NCBI GenBank assembly: GCA_020846195.1
Contig: JADLEJ010000022.1
Span: forward strand, 1 to 64,000
Direction: 5' to 3'
DNA: 64,000 bases
DNA from: Nitrospira sp.
GTDB taxonomy: Bacteria > Nitrospirota > Nitrospiria > Nitrospirales > Nitrospiraceae
Below the pieces are notes generated by a model. It had not been told where the DNA came from and ran no database searches. It saw nothing but the letters and a program-made list of their open reading frames with translations. The stretch's first letter is position 1, and every line of letters starts with the position of its first letter. The position numbers and the translations under genes are program-made. This document shows positions 47,117-58,416 of this stretch, in pieces.

Positions 47117-48733
47117 TTACGATGCGTGAGACCTGGAGATGTCTTTCCGCGGCAAACCGTTCTGGGGAAGCGGCGTCAGATCGAGGAGCCGGCGAATTCG
47201 CTGGCTCAGCGCCTCTGGGGTAAACGGCTTCTGGAGGTAGTCGCTCAGCGGATCGGCCGCCCCGATGCCGACATCGTCGGCATAGCCCGAGATGAAGAGA
47301 ATTCTGAGGTCCGGCTTCAGGATGCGCAGATGTTGTGCTAGTTCGGTCCCGCTCATGCCGGGCATGACCACATCGGTGAGGAGCAGCTGATAACTGCCGG
47401 TCTGCTGTGTGGCGACCATGCAGGCTTCCAGTCCGTTTTTGGATTCCAATACACAATAGCCGAGCTTTTTGAGCTCGTCTCGGACGAGATCGCGGACGGC
47501 GGCGTCGTCTTCGACGAGTAGAATGGTCTCGCGTCCCCGGTTGGATACACGTGGGGCTTGGTTGGATATCGTTGGATCGAGATGCGAGCGGATGCTGGGG
47601 AAATAGACGTCGAAGCGGCTGCCTTGCCCGATCCGGCTGGTCACATCGAGGCCCCCGCCGCTCTGGGTGACAATGCCAAATATCGTCGACAGGCCCAGGC
47701 CGGTGCCTTTTCCCTCATCCTTAGTGGTGAAAAACGGTTCGAAGATATGGGTGAGGATGTCGGACGACATCCCGATGCCGGTGTCTGAGACGCTGAGTTT
47801 GACGAACGTGCCGAGTGCGGGAAACTGCGCATGGTACATGGGTGTTCTGGTCAGCTCGACTTGTGCTGTCTCGATTCTCAGCTTTCCTCCTTTGGGCATC
47901 GCATCACGCGCATTCACGACCAGGTTCATGAGGACTTGTTCAATCTGAGCGGGATCGGCGCTGATGCGGAGGTCTTGAGGTGCGAGGGCGAGGGTGAGCT
48001 CCAGATCTTCGCCGATCAGCCGGCGCATCATGGTTTCAAAATTGACGATGAGCGGATTCACGCTCAGCACTTTGGGGGTCGAGGGCTGCTTGCGGCTGAA
48101 TGTGAGGAGCTGGCGGATCAGCGTCGCGGCCCGATCGCCGGCCTTCTGCATTTCTTCGACTTTGGTTTTGAAAGGATGGTCCGTCGCCATCTCGTTCAGT
48201 AGGACCTGGGCATGGCCCATGATGACGGTGAGGAGATTGTTGAAATCGTGGGCGAGCCCTCCGGCCAGTCGGCCGACGGCCTCCATCTTTTGGGCCTGTC
48301 GGAGCTGTTTTTCGCTTTGCCGCAGGGCTTCTTCCACACGGGCGCGCTCTTGCCGTTCCTGTAGTTCCCTGATGGCGCGCTGAAGGGACGGCACGAGCCG
48401 TCCGAGGCGCTGCTTCAAAATGTAATCGGTCGCGCCTCGATGCATGGCGTCGATGGCCAATTCCTCGCCGAGGGTTCCGGAGACGAAGATGAATGGGATG
48501 TCGGGTCTGAGTTGTTGCGCGAGCGAGAGGGCGGTGATTCCATCGAATCCAGGAAGAGAATAATCCGCCAGGATCAGGTCGATTTTTCCTGCTTTCAAGG
48601 CGTCGACATAAGTGTCCCGCCGATCGACCCGGCTGGCCTCGCAGGGAATGCCGCCCTCGTTGAGGGTTGCCAGGATCAGTTCGGCGTCGGCATGGTTGTC
48701 TTCAAGCTGGAGAAGTCTCAGCGGGGTCGTCAC
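47117..48733 (-). CDS. Hybrid REC-histidine kinase-REC protein
   Basis: N-terminal receiver, HisKA (LAHDFNNLLTVIMGHAQ), HATPase, C-terminal receiver. Confidence 0.93.
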   Translation of the reverse strand: MTTPLRLLQLEDNHADAELILATLNEGGIPCEASRVDRRDTYVDALKAGKIDLILADYSLPGFDGITALSLAQQLRPDIPFIFVSGTLGEELAIDAMHRGATDYILKQRLGRLVPSLQRAIRELQERQERARVEEALRQSEKQLRQAQKMEAVGRLAGGLAHDFNNLLTVIMGHAQVLLNEMATDHPFKTKVEEMQKAGDRAATLIRQLLTFSRKQPSTPKVLSVNPLIVNFETMMRRLIGEDLELTLALAPQDLRISADPAQIEQVLMNLVVNARDAMPKGGKLRIETAQVELTRTPMYHAQFPALGTFVKLSVSDTGIGMSSDILTHIFEPFFTTKDEGKGTGLGLSTIFGIVTQSGGGLDVTSRIGQGSRFDVYFPSIRSHLDPTISNQAPRVSNRGRETILLVEDDAAVRDLVRDELKKLGYCVLESKNGLEACMVATQQTGSYQLLLTDVVMPGMSGTELAQHLRILKPDLRILFISGYADDVGIGAADPLSDYLQKPFTPEALSQRIRRLLDLTPLPQNGLPRKDISRSHAS

Positions 48734-48754
48734 AGCACCTCGGAGTGCGTCATA

Positions 48755-49210
48755 TTAGTTAGTGGATGCGGACCCTTCGGGAGGCGGCTCATTGATGACG
48801 CCCCAGAACGTGCCCAATTCTTTCACGGCCGTGAGAAACTGGTGGAATTCGACGGGCTTCACGACGTAGGCATTGGCGCCCAGGGCATAGCTTTCCGCCA
48901 AGTCCTTTTCTTCCCTCGAAGAGGTCAGCATGACGACGGGGATCGGGCGCAGGCTGATGTCGGACTTGATCGTGCGGAGGACTTCGAGCCCGTTCACCTT
49001 GGGCATTTTGAGGTCCAGAAAGACCACGGCGGGATTGCCTTTGAGTCGCGACTTGAATTGCCCGCGGCAATAGAGGTAATCCAGCACCTCGGCGCCGTCG
49101 TGGCACAGCACGACCTTGTCAGAGATATGCTCTTCTTCCATGGCCGCGAGAGCCAGTTCTGCATCCCGGGGATTGTCTTCGGCCAGTAAGATGGGCTTTG
49201 CTGCCGTCAT
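48755..49210 (-). CDS. Stand-alone response regulator (Rcp1-like)
   Basis: ILLAEDNPRDAELALAAM...VVFLDLKMPKVNGLEVLRTIK. Confidence 0.93.
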   Translation of the reverse strand: MTAAKPILLAEDNPRDAELALAAMEEEHISDKVVLCHDGAEVLDYLYCRGQFKSRLKGNPAVVFLDLKMPKVNGLEVLRTIKSDISLRPIPVVMLTSSREEKDLAESYALGANAYVVKPVEFHQFLTAVKELGTFWGVINEPPPEGSASTN

Positions 49211-50703
49211 GTGCGAGGCCTCCTGGTTGGAAGCGCGACGAAAAACGTTGCGCCTTGGTCGGGGACTCCCTCAGCCCACACCCGTCCTCCGTGGCGATGG
49301 ACGATGCGTCGCACATTGGCGAGGCCGATTCCCGTTCCTTCAAATTCATCCGCTCGGTGCAGCCGCTGGAAGACTCCGAACAGCTTGCCGAGGTATTGCA
49401 TGTCGAATCCTACTCCATTGTCACGGACAAAGACGATGATTTCCCCCGCGCCTTTTTTCTCAAGTCCGATGGCAATCTTGGCGATGGGCCGTGTGCCGGT
49501 GAACTTGAGCGCGTTCGAAATCAGGTTCACAAACACCTGCCGAAGCATGGCCGGATCGCCCGGTACTTCCGGCAGTGTGTCGATTGTCCAGGATATTTCC
49601 CGTCCTTGCAAGTCAAGACGCAAATCGTAAAGGATGGTTTTAATGAGCTGATCGAGATTGACTGTCGTGTGGAGCATTTCTTGGCGCCCCATGCGGGAAA
49701 AGACGAGGAGATCGTCGATCAATTGGCCCATCTGTTTGGCGGAGTCGGAAATCGTTTGGAGATAGCGTTTGGCCTTGTCGTTTAGGCTGTCTCCGGCTGA
49801 TTTGCTGAGGAGCGAGGCATAGCCATCGATGTGCCGCAGCGGCGCGCGGAGGTCGTGAGAGACGGAGTAGCTGAACGCTTCCAATTCTTTGTTGGCCGCT
49901 TCGAGAAGTTCACCGCGAAGCTGGAGTTCCGTGGCGACCTTGCGGCGGGCGGTAATATCGTGCCGGATGAGGTAGTAAACGGAGGCGAGGAGCACCAGTT
50001 GGAGCAGCGCGCCTAAGGCCAGGAGCACAATGGTATTGGTTGTGCTGAGCGTCGATTCGCTAAACCGGCGCCGCACGCTCTGGCGTTCGTCGACCTCCAT
50101 TTCTCCGATGATCCGGTGAATGGCCGTGATCTCGCGTTTGGCGGCGCCTTCGAGGGCGATCCGGCGGACGGCTTCGAATCCCCCTTTATCCCGCTTGGCG
50201 ATCGCTCCCGTTTCCGCATTGATCTGCTGTTCGATCAGATTCTGGAGAGTGGCGACTCGATTCTCTTGCAGCGGAAGCCCTGCGGTGAGCTCTTTCAGGT
50301 ACTTTAGATAAGTTGGTTTCTGTTCCGTGAGGGACCGGAAGCTTTTTAGGTAGACGACTTCTCCGGTGACGAGATAGCGGCGATGATTGTTTTCAGCCTC
50401 ATCCATCGCCTCATCCACGTTCGTCAGCAGCTGGAGAAGGTCGTGGCTCTTTGTATCTAGCCGGCTGTTTTCGATCAAGATGGCTGTGTTGCGGTAGGAC
50501 ACGGCTCCGATAATAAGAATGCCGATAAAAACCAGGCTGAATCCCGCCAGAATCCGGCGTTCAATGGTCAGTTCGCGAAACCGCATGATCAGAGTTGGCT
50601 TGGCCGGTTGCGGAGGGCTGGGAGCCGGTGCGGAATCTGTTGCTGAGGCAGGATCTCCGGCGATCGGCGGCAGCGGCGGTCGATCGCTCGTCACTGTATC
50701 CAT
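49207..50703 (-). CDS. CHASE3-domain sensor histidine kinase
   Basis: Two TM flanking CHASE3-like region; FSYSVSHDLRAPLRHIDGYASLL; HATPase. Confidence 0.92.
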   Translation of the reverse strand: MDTVTSDRPPLPPIAGDPASATDSAPAPSPPQPAKPTLIMRFRELTIERRILAGFSLVFIGILIIGAVSYRNTAILIENSRLDTKSHDLLQLLTNVDEAMDEAENNHRRYLVTGEVVYLKSFRSLTEQKPTYLKYLKELTAGLPLQENRVATLQNLIEQQINAETGAIAKRDKGGFEAVRRIALEGAAKREITAIHRIIGEMEVDERQSVRRRFSESTLSTTNTIVLLALGALLQLVLLASVYYLIRHDITARRKVATELQLRGELLEAANKELEAFSYSVSHDLRAPLRHIDGYASLLSKSAGDSLNDKAKRYLQTISDSAKQMGQLIDDLLVFSRMGRQEMLHTTVNLDQLIKTILYDLRLDLQGREISWTIDTLPEVPGDPAMLRQVFVNLISNALKFTGTRPIAKIAIGLEKKGAGEIIVFVRDNGVGFDMQYLGKLFGVFQRLHRADEFEGTGIGLANVRRIVHRHGGRVWAEGVPDQGATFFVALPTRRPRT

Positions 50704-50808
50704 GAAAAAACCGCGTTGAAAGGTGTAGGGAAAATTTCGGACACTCTACTCTCGGCCATTTATGGCCGCAAGATCTATTTTAGCAGATCGGTGGAGAATG
50801 CCAGCTAG

Positions 50809-52305
50809 TTAGCCGCCAAGAGGCGGAATTGGAGGGAGCGCAGTGGCCGCAGGCGCGGGGAGGTGAGAAAACATCATTGTGGCGGACACGACCCAATCGA
50901 TGAACGGTTGCGGGTAGATGCCGATCAGCAGCGTCCCGGCAAGGCCGACGTACACCACAGCCTTCATCGGTCCGGAAACCCTTATGGGTGACGGGTCGAT
51001 CGGCTCGGCAATGTACATTTTCTTCACGACGATCAGGTAGTAGTACATGGAGATGACGATGTTGATGAGCCCGACGGTGATAAGGGTATAGAGCCCCTCC
51101 TTGATGGCGGCCACAAAGATGTAGATTTTGCCGATAAACCCGGCTAAGGGAGGCACGCCGGCCAGTGAAAGGAGAAACAGGAGCATGGAAAAGGCCAGAA
51201 ACGGCGACCGGCGATTGAGTCCGCTGTAATCGTTGATCTCTTCGCTGCCGATAGCCTGGCTCATGGCGATCACGACAGCGAAGGCTCCGATATTCGCGAA
51301 CAGATAGGTGAGGAGATAGAACAGGATCGCGTCGTTGCCCATCTTTGTCCCGGCGGCTAATCCGATTAAGACGTTTCCGATTTGGGCGATGCCGGAATAG
51401 GCCAGGAGGCGTTTGATGTTCGTCTGTGCGATGGCCACGATGTTCGCGTAGGTCATCGATAAAACGGAGACCGCTGCGAGCAGGAGCACCCACATCGGTT
51501 TGAAGGTGAACAACGCCACAAAGAACAGTCTGAGCAAGAGCGCGATGGCCGCGCCTTTGGGGGCAATGGAGAGAAAGGCGGTTACGGGCGTTGGCGCGCC
51601 GTGATAGGTGTCGGGAATCCAGGTGTGAAACGGGACGGCGCCGATTTTGAAGCCGAGCGCGGCGAAGATCAGCAGGAAGCCGATGATCAGTCCGGGCGTG
51701 GCCGGCGCCGAGGCCATATCTGAAAACACCAACTGGCCGGTCTCTCCATACACCAAGCTGATTCCGTAGGCTAAGAGACCGGCGGCAAAGACGCCAAGAA
51801 TGAAGAACTTCAGGCCGGCTTCATTGGACGCCAGGTCCTCGCGCAGGTAGGCCACGAGCACATAGAACCCGAATGTGGAAAACTCCAGAGTGACGAAGAG
51901 AGACAGCAAATCGTTGGCGGAAGCCATGAACATCATGCCGAGGGCGGACATGACGATGAGGAAGTAATATTCCCCGCGGAAAAAGGCGAAGCGGTTGACG
52001 TATTCGATGGAGGCGAGAATGACGAGAATGCTGGCGCCGACGATGAACATCTTAAAGAAGATGGCCATGCGGTCGAGCACGAACATGTTTTTGAAAAGGG
52101 CCCCGGAGATCTGCGCCATGTCGAACCAGGCGAGGCAGCCCAGGGTGACGACGAGTCCTACGACGCTTAAGTAGGCCAGCTGTTCTTTGGCCAGCCGTGG
52201 AAAGGCGAAGTCGACAATCAAGACTAGACAGAGCCAGAGTGTCAGAAAGATCTCCGGCAACAGAAGGAGGAGATCGCCAATCGTCATATTGAGTTCAAAG
52301 TTCAT
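50809..52305 (-). CDS. nuoN: NADH-quinone oxidoreductase subunit N
   Basis: Antiporter-like subunit; position at operon end; MNFELNMTIGDLLLLLPEIFLTLWLC. Confidence 0.93.
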   Translation of the reverse strand: MNFELNMTIGDLLLLLPEIFLTLWLCLVLIVDFAFPRLAKEQLAYLSVVGLVVTLGCLAWFDMAQISGALFKNMFVLDRMAIFFKMFIVGASILVILASIEYVNRFAFFRGEYYFLIVMSALGMMFMASANDLLSLFVTLEFSTFGFYVLVAYLREDLASNEAGLKFFILGVFAAGLLAYGISLVYGETGQLVFSDMASAPATPGLIIGFLLIFAALGFKIGAVPFHTWIPDTYHGAPTPVTAFLSIAPKGAAIALLLRLFFVALFTFKPMWVLLLAAVSVLSMTYANIVAIAQTNIKRLLAYSGIAQIGNVLIGLAAGTKMGNDAILFYLLTYLFANIGAFAVVIAMSQAIGSEEINDYSGLNRRSPFLAFSMLLFLLSLAGVPPLAGFIGKIYIFVAAIKEGLYTLITVGLINIVISMYYYLIVVKKMYIAEPIDPSPIRVSGPMKAVVYVGLAGTLLIGIYPQPFIDWVVSATMMFSHLPAPAATALPPIPPLGG

Positions 52306-52321
52306 AGTGTCGACTGATACC

Positions 52322-54001
52322 TTATTGAGCCGCGCGTGAGTCAGGAAGTTGCACGCCGCGGGCTGCCAGCTGTTCATGCAGCGCTGGCGCCGGGGCGTCC
52401 AGTGCCGGGGCCGCGGCCACCGGCACCACATGCGTAATTTTGGCGATCAGCGGATCGACCCCCGACCGGACGACATTGTAGAGGTGCATAGGGAACAGTC
52501 CGAATCCGATGCTGACGGAGATCATGATGAGGAGCGGGAGGCGGTCGACGAAGGCCACGGCGTCATAGGCGTGGCTGTACTTTTGGTCCATGGGGCCATA
52601 GAACAGGCTCCGCATCATCTTGAACAGATAGGCCATCGTCAACACGATGCCGAGCACCGCGACGACGACCTGGAGGGGATACTTGTTCCAGCTGCCGACG
52701 ATGATCATGACCTCGGCGATGAAATTGATCGTGCCCGGCATGCCGATCGATGCCATGCATCCCACCACAAAGCAGGCGGAGATAAAAGGCATCTTGTTCG
52801 ACAGTCCGCCGAGCGAGGGGATGTCGCGCGTGTGGGTTTGATCGTAGACCCAGCCCGCCATCGAGAAGAGCATGCCCGTGGCCATCGCGTGGGCGAACAT
52901 GTAGATCACCGCGCCGCTGAGGCTGATGTAGTCTAATGCGGCCATGCCAAGGAACACATAGCCCATGTGGCTTGAGCTGGAATACCCGATGACGTACTTG
53001 GTGTCTTTCGCATAGTAGGCGACGAATCCGCCGTAGACGATGCTGAACATGCAGAGCACGGCCGCCATCGGCATCAATTCCCTCGTCGTCTCGGGAAGAA
53101 TTTCAAAAGCGACCCGGATGATCGAGAAATGGCCGAGCTTCATGAGCACGCCGGCGTGCAGCATGCTGGTTGCCGCCGGCGCGGCGGCATGGCCGACGGG
53201 CGACCAGGAATGGAGCGGCCAGAGCGGCGCGATGGAGGCGAACCCGAAGAAAATCAGGACCCAGATGATCTTGTCCAGGGTCGTCCCCAGCACAGGAATG
53301 TGCATGAGGGTGCTGGCATGTTCCCGGAGCACCAGGATATCGAAGGTGTTCAAGCCGGAATACTTATAGATCAGCAGAATGCCCATGAAGGCCGCGACGG
53401 CAAAGGCCGAGAGGAACAGCACCAGCTTCATGGCTGCGTACTCTTTGCTGTTCGAGCCGAAGTTGAAGATGAATCCCACCGAGTCGCGTTGCTTCATGCC
53501 TTCTGGATCGGTCATTTCCAAATATTTTTTGGTATGACTGCCCCACATCCCCAAGAGGAGGTACATCGGAATGACCGACATTTCGTAGAAGAAGTAGAGG
53601 AAGAACAAATCCAGCGACATGAACACGCCGATGGTGGCGGCGGCCAGAATCAGAATCCAAATGTAGAATTCTTTCGCGCGATCTTTGATATGCCAGGACA
53701 CGAAGATGCCGGCGAACAAGAGGATCGAGGACGCCAGGACGAGCGGCGTGCCGATGCCGTCGACGCCCAGGTAGAGTGCAATGCCGAGTTGCCGGGACCA
53801 CTCGAACCGTTGGACGAACTGGTAGCCGCCTAATACAGGGTCGTAGGTATAAAACAGATAGAGCGAGGCGATCAGCGAGATGAATGCCGAGCCGGCGGCA
53901 ATGCCGCGCACGAGAAGCGTCTGGCGGTTGGAGACGAAGATTAACGCCAGGGCGCCGAAAAACGGAGCAAAGAGAATATAGAGTAGTGCGTAGTCACCCA
54001 T
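52322..54001 (-). CDS. nuoM: NADH-quinone oxidoreductase subunit M (copy 2)
   Basis: FAPLWPLHSWSPVGHAAAPAATSMLHAGVLMKLG; 559 aa. Confidence 0.92.
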   Translation of the reverse strand: MGDYALLYILFAPFFGALALIFVSNRQTLLVRGIAAGSAFISLIASLYLFYTYDPVLGGYQFVQRFEWSRQLGIALYLGVDGIGTPLVLASSILLFAGIFVSWHIKDRAKEFYIWILILAAATIGVFMSLDLFFLYFFYEMSVIPMYLLLGMWGSHTKKYLEMTDPEGMKQRDSVGFIFNFGSNSKEYAAMKLVLFLSAFAVAAFMGILLIYKYSGLNTFDILVLREHASTLMHIPVLGTTLDKIIWVLIFFGFASIAPLWPLHSWSPVGHAAAPAATSMLHAGVLMKLGHFSIIRVAFEILPETTRELMPMAAVLCMFSIVYGGFVAYYAKDTKYVIGYSSSSHMGYVFLGMAALDYISLSGAVIYMFAHAMATGMLFSMAGWVYDQTHTRDIPSLGGLSNKMPFISACFVVGCMASIGMPGTINFIAEVMIIVGSWNKYPLQVVVAVLGIVLTMAYLFKMMRSLFYGPMDQKYSHAYDAVAFVDRLPLLIMISVSIGFGLFPMHLYNVVRSGVDPLIAKITHVVPVAAAPALDAPAPALHEQLAARGVQLPDSRAAQ

Positions 54002-54006
54002 GGGTC

Positions 54007-55566
54007 TTAATGATCCAATCGTTGAACAGATTCAGTCAGTACTGCGACGGTTCCGTGATCGAGCCGGTCCACCAGCGCTTGGATTGAGCCGTTCATGATA
54101 TGCAGGAACGGGGATGGATAGAGCCCGATCCAGAGAATCATAACGGCGAGCGACACGGCAATGACCATTTCGCGTAACTGCAAATCGACCATCGTGTTTT
54201 TCACGGCTTTCCCGAGAGGGCCGAGAATCGCGCGTTCGTAGTACCACAGGAAATAGGCTGCGCCGAAGACGACGCCGGTGACGGCGAGCGCACCGAAGAC
54301 CCAGTTGGCCTTGAACGTACCGAGAAGAATCAAGAACTCTCCGACAAAGCCATTCGTGCCGGGCAACCCGATTGACGCCAGCCCGATCAGCAAAAAGAAG
54401 GATGCGAGCAACGGGACTTGTTGCGCCAGCCCGCCGAATGCCGATAGGTGCGTGGTTTGCTGGCGCGAGTAGAGAAATCCCGCAATAAAGAAGAGGCCTG
54501 CCGTGCTGAATCCGAGATTGATCATGGTCAGAAGGCTGCCCTGGAGTCCCTGATAGTTGAGCGCAAAGAGTCCCACCATCACAAAGCCAAGGTGGCTGAT
54601 GCTGCTGAACGCCAGCAGCCTTCGGAAATCCGGCTGAATCAACGCCATGATGGCGCCATATGTAATGGCGGCAATTCCCAGACACATAATCACGGTCACT
54701 ACGGTGTGGCTCTTTGCTGCGTCTGGCAGCAAGGGAATGCTGAATCGGATAAATCCGAATGTCCCGAGCTTGAGCCCGGCGAGGACGACGGCCATGCCGA
54801 TCGGCCCTTCGAGCAGGGCATCGGGCAGCCAGGTGTGGAATGGAAACACCGGGGCTTTGAAGGCGAAGCCCATAAACATCAGCCAGAAAATGAGGATCTG
54901 CTGATCAACCGGAATAGGAACCGCCAGCAGATCAAGGAGGTCGAAGGAGTAGAGCTGATCGGTATGCCGGAGGACAGCCCAATGATGAAAGTTCAGATCC
55001 AGCAGCGCAATGCCCACGAGCATGAAGACGCTGCCCAAGAGTGTATAGAGGACGTATTTTAACGCGGCATGGTGCCGTTCGGCGCCTCCGCCCCAGAGCT
55101 TGATGAGGAAGTAGCTGGGGATCAGCATCAATTCCCAGAAAACAAAGAAGAGAATGAGGTCCAGCGAAACGAAGACGCCCATGGTCGTCGTTTCGAGGGC
55201 CAGGAGACACATCATATAGAGCTTGACCTGCTGGCGAACGGTGTCCCAGGAATAGACAATGACGAGCACGGTCAAGAACGCCGTCAGCCCGACGAAGAGC
55301 ACGCTGATGCCATCGACGGCCAGGTGATAGCTGATTCCCAATGCCGGAACCCAGCGCGCATGTTCGGCGAACTGCATGGCGGCGGAATCGGGCACGAACC
55401 GGATCAGCACAAAGATAGCCAGCGCGAGCTCGACCAGGCTGATGGTCAGGGCCGAGGTGCGCACCATATCTTCATCGTCCACCAGCCAGAGTACCGCTGC
55501 TCCGACAAACGGGAGAAAGAGAAGGCAGGAGAGGATGGGAAAACCGGCTGCGAGTTCTTCTAACAT
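54007..55566 (-). CDS. nuoM: NADH-quinone oxidoreductase subunit M (copy 1)
   Basis: FHTWLPDALLEGPIGMAVVLAGLKLGTFG; 519 aa. Confidence 0.92.
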   Translation of the reverse strand: MLEELAAGFPILSCLLFLPFVGAAVLWLVDDEDMVRTSALTISLVELALAIFVLIRFVPDSAAMQFAEHARWVPALGISYHLAVDGISVLFVGLTAFLTVLVIVYSWDTVRQQVKLYMMCLLALETTTMGVFVSLDLILFFVFWELMLIPSYFLIKLWGGGAERHHAALKYVLYTLLGSVFMLVGIALLDLNFHHWAVLRHTDQLYSFDLLDLLAVPIPVDQQILIFWLMFMGFAFKAPVFPFHTWLPDALLEGPIGMAVVLAGLKLGTFGFIRFSIPLLPDAAKSHTVVTVIMCLGIAAITYGAIMALIQPDFRRLLAFSSISHLGFVMVGLFALNYQGLQGSLLTMINLGFSTAGLFFIAGFLYSRQQTTHLSAFGGLAQQVPLLASFFLLIGLASIGLPGTNGFVGEFLILLGTFKANWVFGALAVTGVVFGAAYFLWYYERAILGPLGKAVKNTMVDLQLREMVIAVSLAVMILWIGLYPSPFLHIMNGSIQALVDRLDHGTVAVLTESVQRLDH

Positions 55567-55603
55567 GTTCGTTGTCCGATTCCGACGATTCCTAGAATCT
55601 TGC

Positions 55604-57580
55604 CTACATTTGCAGGATCAGCTGCACGACCAAGGCCAGCAAGAAGAGGCCGGCGATAATAATGGCGGCGTAGTGATGGACCATGCCGCTTTGGAGCTTG
55701 CGTCCTTGGCGGGCAATTTGATGGTTGCCGAAGCCAATCACATTGAGGCCGGCATAGACGACATATTTTTCGAGCCAAGTCGACCCGGCCGAGCCCCATT
55801 CGGTCATCTGCGCGACCGCGTTGACGAGACCGTCGATCACTGTGCGATCGAACCAATCTAGAAACTCTCCCAGGCGCTTGGTCGGTTCGACAAACAGGAA
55901 GTCGTACAGTTCGTCCACATAGTATTTGTTCAAGAGCGTTGTATAAGCGCCTTGGAATTTGGTTGCCCAGTTGTCTGCGGTCGAAGGACTCAGGCTGTAT
56001 AGGAAATGGGCCAGCCCCCACCCGAGCAACGCGATGCCGGTCGCCGTTCCCATCAGAAGCAGCGTGGTCGCCACACTGGTTTCGTGTCCGCCAGCTACCC
56101 CGGCTACCGGCGCCAAGAATCCATGTAGCCAGCCGTGCTCTGGCGGGAATCCGAGAATCAGGCCGCCGAAGACAGATAAAAAGCCGAGCACCATCAAGGG
56201 GCCGATCATCACCATCGGCGACTCATGGACATGCTCTTCCGTGTGATGGTCCATGCGAGAGGGGCCGTAGAAGGTCAGGTACGTTAGCCGGAACATATAA
56301 AAGGACGTGAGGAAGGCACCGATCGCCGCCATTCCATAGAAGAGATATTGGTGGTTGACGAACGCGTGCCCCATGATCTCGTCTTTACTCCAGAACCCAG
56401 CCAACGGCGGAATGCCCGCAATCGCAATGGTTCCGATGAGGAAAAGGCGGTAAGTCCAGGGAATTTTCTTCGTGAGGCCGCCCATTTTCCGGATGTCCTG
56501 TTCGCCAGAGAGCGCATGGATCACGGATCCGGCAGATAAGAACAAGAGCGCTTTGAAGAACGCGTGGGTCATGACATGGAAGACCGCGGCGGTATAGGCG
56601 CCGATCCCGCAGGCGAGGAACATGTAGCCGAGCTGGCTCACGGTCGAGTAGGCCAGCACGCGCTTGATATCGGTTTGCACGAGACCGATGGTCGCGGCAA
56701 ATAACGCCGTGCAGCCTCCGATGACGGCGACGGTTTGCATCGCAATCGGGGAGAGATCGAAGATGGCATGGTTCCGCACGATCATATAGACGCCGGCCGT
56801 CACCATGGTGGCGGCGTGTATAAGAGCGCTGACAGGCGTGGGGCCTTCCATCGCATCCGGCAACCAGGTGTACAGAGGCAGTTGGGCGGATTTTCCGACG
56901 GCGCCGATCAAGAGACAGAGGGCGATGGCGGTGGCCATGTCGGGCGACAGCTGCCCCAGTTGGGCAAAGACTTTCGTGTAGTCGAGCGTCTTGAAATTGA
57001 TAAAGATCAGGAAGATGGCCAGAAGGAACCCGGCGTCGCCGATGCGGTTCACGACGAAGGCTTTTGAGGCCGCTTTGGCCGCGGAGACTTTATCGTAGTA
57101 GTAACCGATGAGCAGATAGGAGCATAGGCCGACGCCTTCCCAGCCGATGAACAGGACCGCATAGTTATTGCCCATGACGAGCAGCAACATGGAGACCATG
57201 AACAGGTTCATGTAAGTGAAGAAGCGGGTAAATCCCGCCTCATTGTGCATGTAGCCGACGGAATACACGTGAATCAAAAACCCGATTCCCGTGACGACCA
57301 AGAGCCAGACACAGGTGAGCGGATCGACGAGATAAGCCAGGTTAATCGTCAGATCTCCACCGAAGATCCATTGATAGGCCACGACCTCATGGGTGGCGCC
57401 GGTGCGCAGGACATCGGCGAAGACGCCGATAACGCAGAGGAACGAGAGCCCGACCGAGCCCCAAGCGAGCCGATGGGCGACCTCGTGGGAGTACCGGCTG
57501 CCAAGGAGACCGTTGGCAATGACGGCCAGAAGGGGGAAAACCGGGATCAGTTTAATGAGCAGATCAGTTAAGTCCGACAC
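55604..57580 (-). CDS. nuoL: NADH-quinone oxidoreductase subunit L
   Basis: [34 protein letters not shown]; 658 aa. Confidence 0.95.
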   Translation of the reverse strand: MSDLTDLLIKLIPVFPLLAVIANGLLGSRYSHEVAHRLAWGSVGLSFLCVIGVFADVLRTGATHEVVAYQWIFGGDLTINLAYLVDPLTCVWLLVVTGIGFLIHVYSVGYMHNEAGFTRFFTYMNLFMVSMLLLVMGNNYAVLFIGWEGVGLCSYLLIGYYYDKVSAAKAASKAFVVNRIGDAGFLLAIFLIFINFKTLDYTKVFAQLGQLSPDMATAIALCLLIGAVGKSAQLPLYTWLPDAMEGPTPVSALIHAATMVTAGVYMIVRNHAIFDLSPIAMQTVAVIGGCTALFAATIGLVQTDIKRVLAYSTVSQLGYMFLACGIGAYTAAVFHVMTHAFFKALLFLSAGSVIHALSGEQDIRKMGGLTKKIPWTYRLFLIGTIAIAGIPPLAGFWSKDEIMGHAFVNHQYLFYGMAAIGAFLTSFYMFRLTYLTFYGPSRMDHHTEEHVHESPMVMIGPLMVLGFLSVFGGLILGFPPEHGWLHGFLAPVAGVAGGHETSVATTLLLMGTATGIALLGWGLAHFLYSLSPSTADNWATKFQGAYTTLLNKYYVDELYDFLFVEPTKRLGEFLDWFDRTVIDGLVNAVAQMTEWGSAGSTWLEKYVVYAGLNVIGFGNHQIARQGRKLQSGMVHHYAAIIIAGLFLLALVVQLILQM

Positions 57581-57581
57581 G

Positions 57582-57884
57582 TTACCACTTCAATAGGTTC
57601 ATTTCATCGACGTTGGTTGAAAGCTTTCCACGGAACACGACAATGATGATGGCCAATCCGATGGCCGCTTCGCCCGCGGCGATGGCAATGATAAAGAGCG
57701 CCACCAATTGGCCGGCCATGGATTCCAGATAGTACGAAAACGCCACGAGGTTGATGTTGGCGGCGTTGAGCATGATCTCGACGGACATCAGCACAATGAT
57801 AAAGTTGCGCCTGATAAGCACGCCGAGCAGTCCGATGACGAAGAGGACCGCGCTGACTGCCACGTAGGCGGATAACGGAAGCAT
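57582..57884 (-). CDS. nuoK: NADH-quinone oxidoreductase subunit K
   Basis: GVLIRRNFIIVLMSVEIMLNAANINLVAF. Confidence 0.96.
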   Translation of the reverse strand: MLPLSAYVAVSAVLFVIGLLGVLIRRNFIIVLMSVEIMLNAANINLVAFSYYLESMAGQLVALFIIAIAAGEAAIGLAIIIVVFRGKLSTNVDEMNLLKW

Positions 57885-57887
57885 GCG

Positions 57888-58409
57888 TCAGTCTTTCCTC
57901 AGGTTGTGCGGTTTGGGCGTTTTAGCCAAGACGATCGCTCCGATAATGGCGCCTAGCAAGAAGACTCCTACGATTTCGAATTGCAGGAGATAGTCGCTGA
58001 ACATCTTGATGCCAATGGCGGCGGTGTCTCCATCTTGCAAAATGGCGACGGTCGGCGCGTTTCCCTTCGCTCCGGCAAAGGGCGAGCGAAGCAGGAGATA
58101 GATGACATAGAGAGAGCCCAGCAGGGCCGGCGTCAGGAAATACATGAAGGTGGAGTGAAAATAGCGTTCGTCCGTCTTGAGATTCAGCAACATGAGCACG
58201 AAGAGATAGAGCACCAAAATGGCTCCGGCATAGACAATCACTTGGACCGCCCAAAGAAATTCCGCATTCAGCAGGACAAAAAATCCCGACACATGCAGCA
58301 GTAGCGCGAGCAGCGCCAAGCCGCAGTGGACCGGATTCTTCAGCGCAACCGTCATGGCGGCGGCCGCGATGCTCATGAGTGCGAAATACGAAAAGAAGAC
58401 AGCAATCAT
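57888..58409 (-). CDS. nuoJ: NADH-quinone oxidoreductase subunit J
   Basis: LKNPVHCGLALLALLLHVSGFFVLLNAEFLWAVQVIVYAGAILVLYLFVLML. Confidence 0.95.
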   Translation of the reverse strand: MIAVFFSYFALMSIAAAAMTVALKNPVHCGLALLALLLHVSGFFVLLNAEFLWAVQVIVYAGAILVLYLFVLMLLNLKTDERYFHSTFMYFLTPALLGSLYVIYLLLRSPFAGAKGNAPTVAILQDGDTAAIGIKMFSDYLLQFEIVGVFLLGAIIGAIVLAKTPKPHNLRKD

Positions 58410-58416
58410 CGGGGTC

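Noticed and set aside
50753-50768. CGGCCAT-TT-ATGGCCG inverted repeat after nuoN
   Set aside because: Could be a weak terminator, but loop is only 2 nt and there is no U-tract; not strong enough to call.
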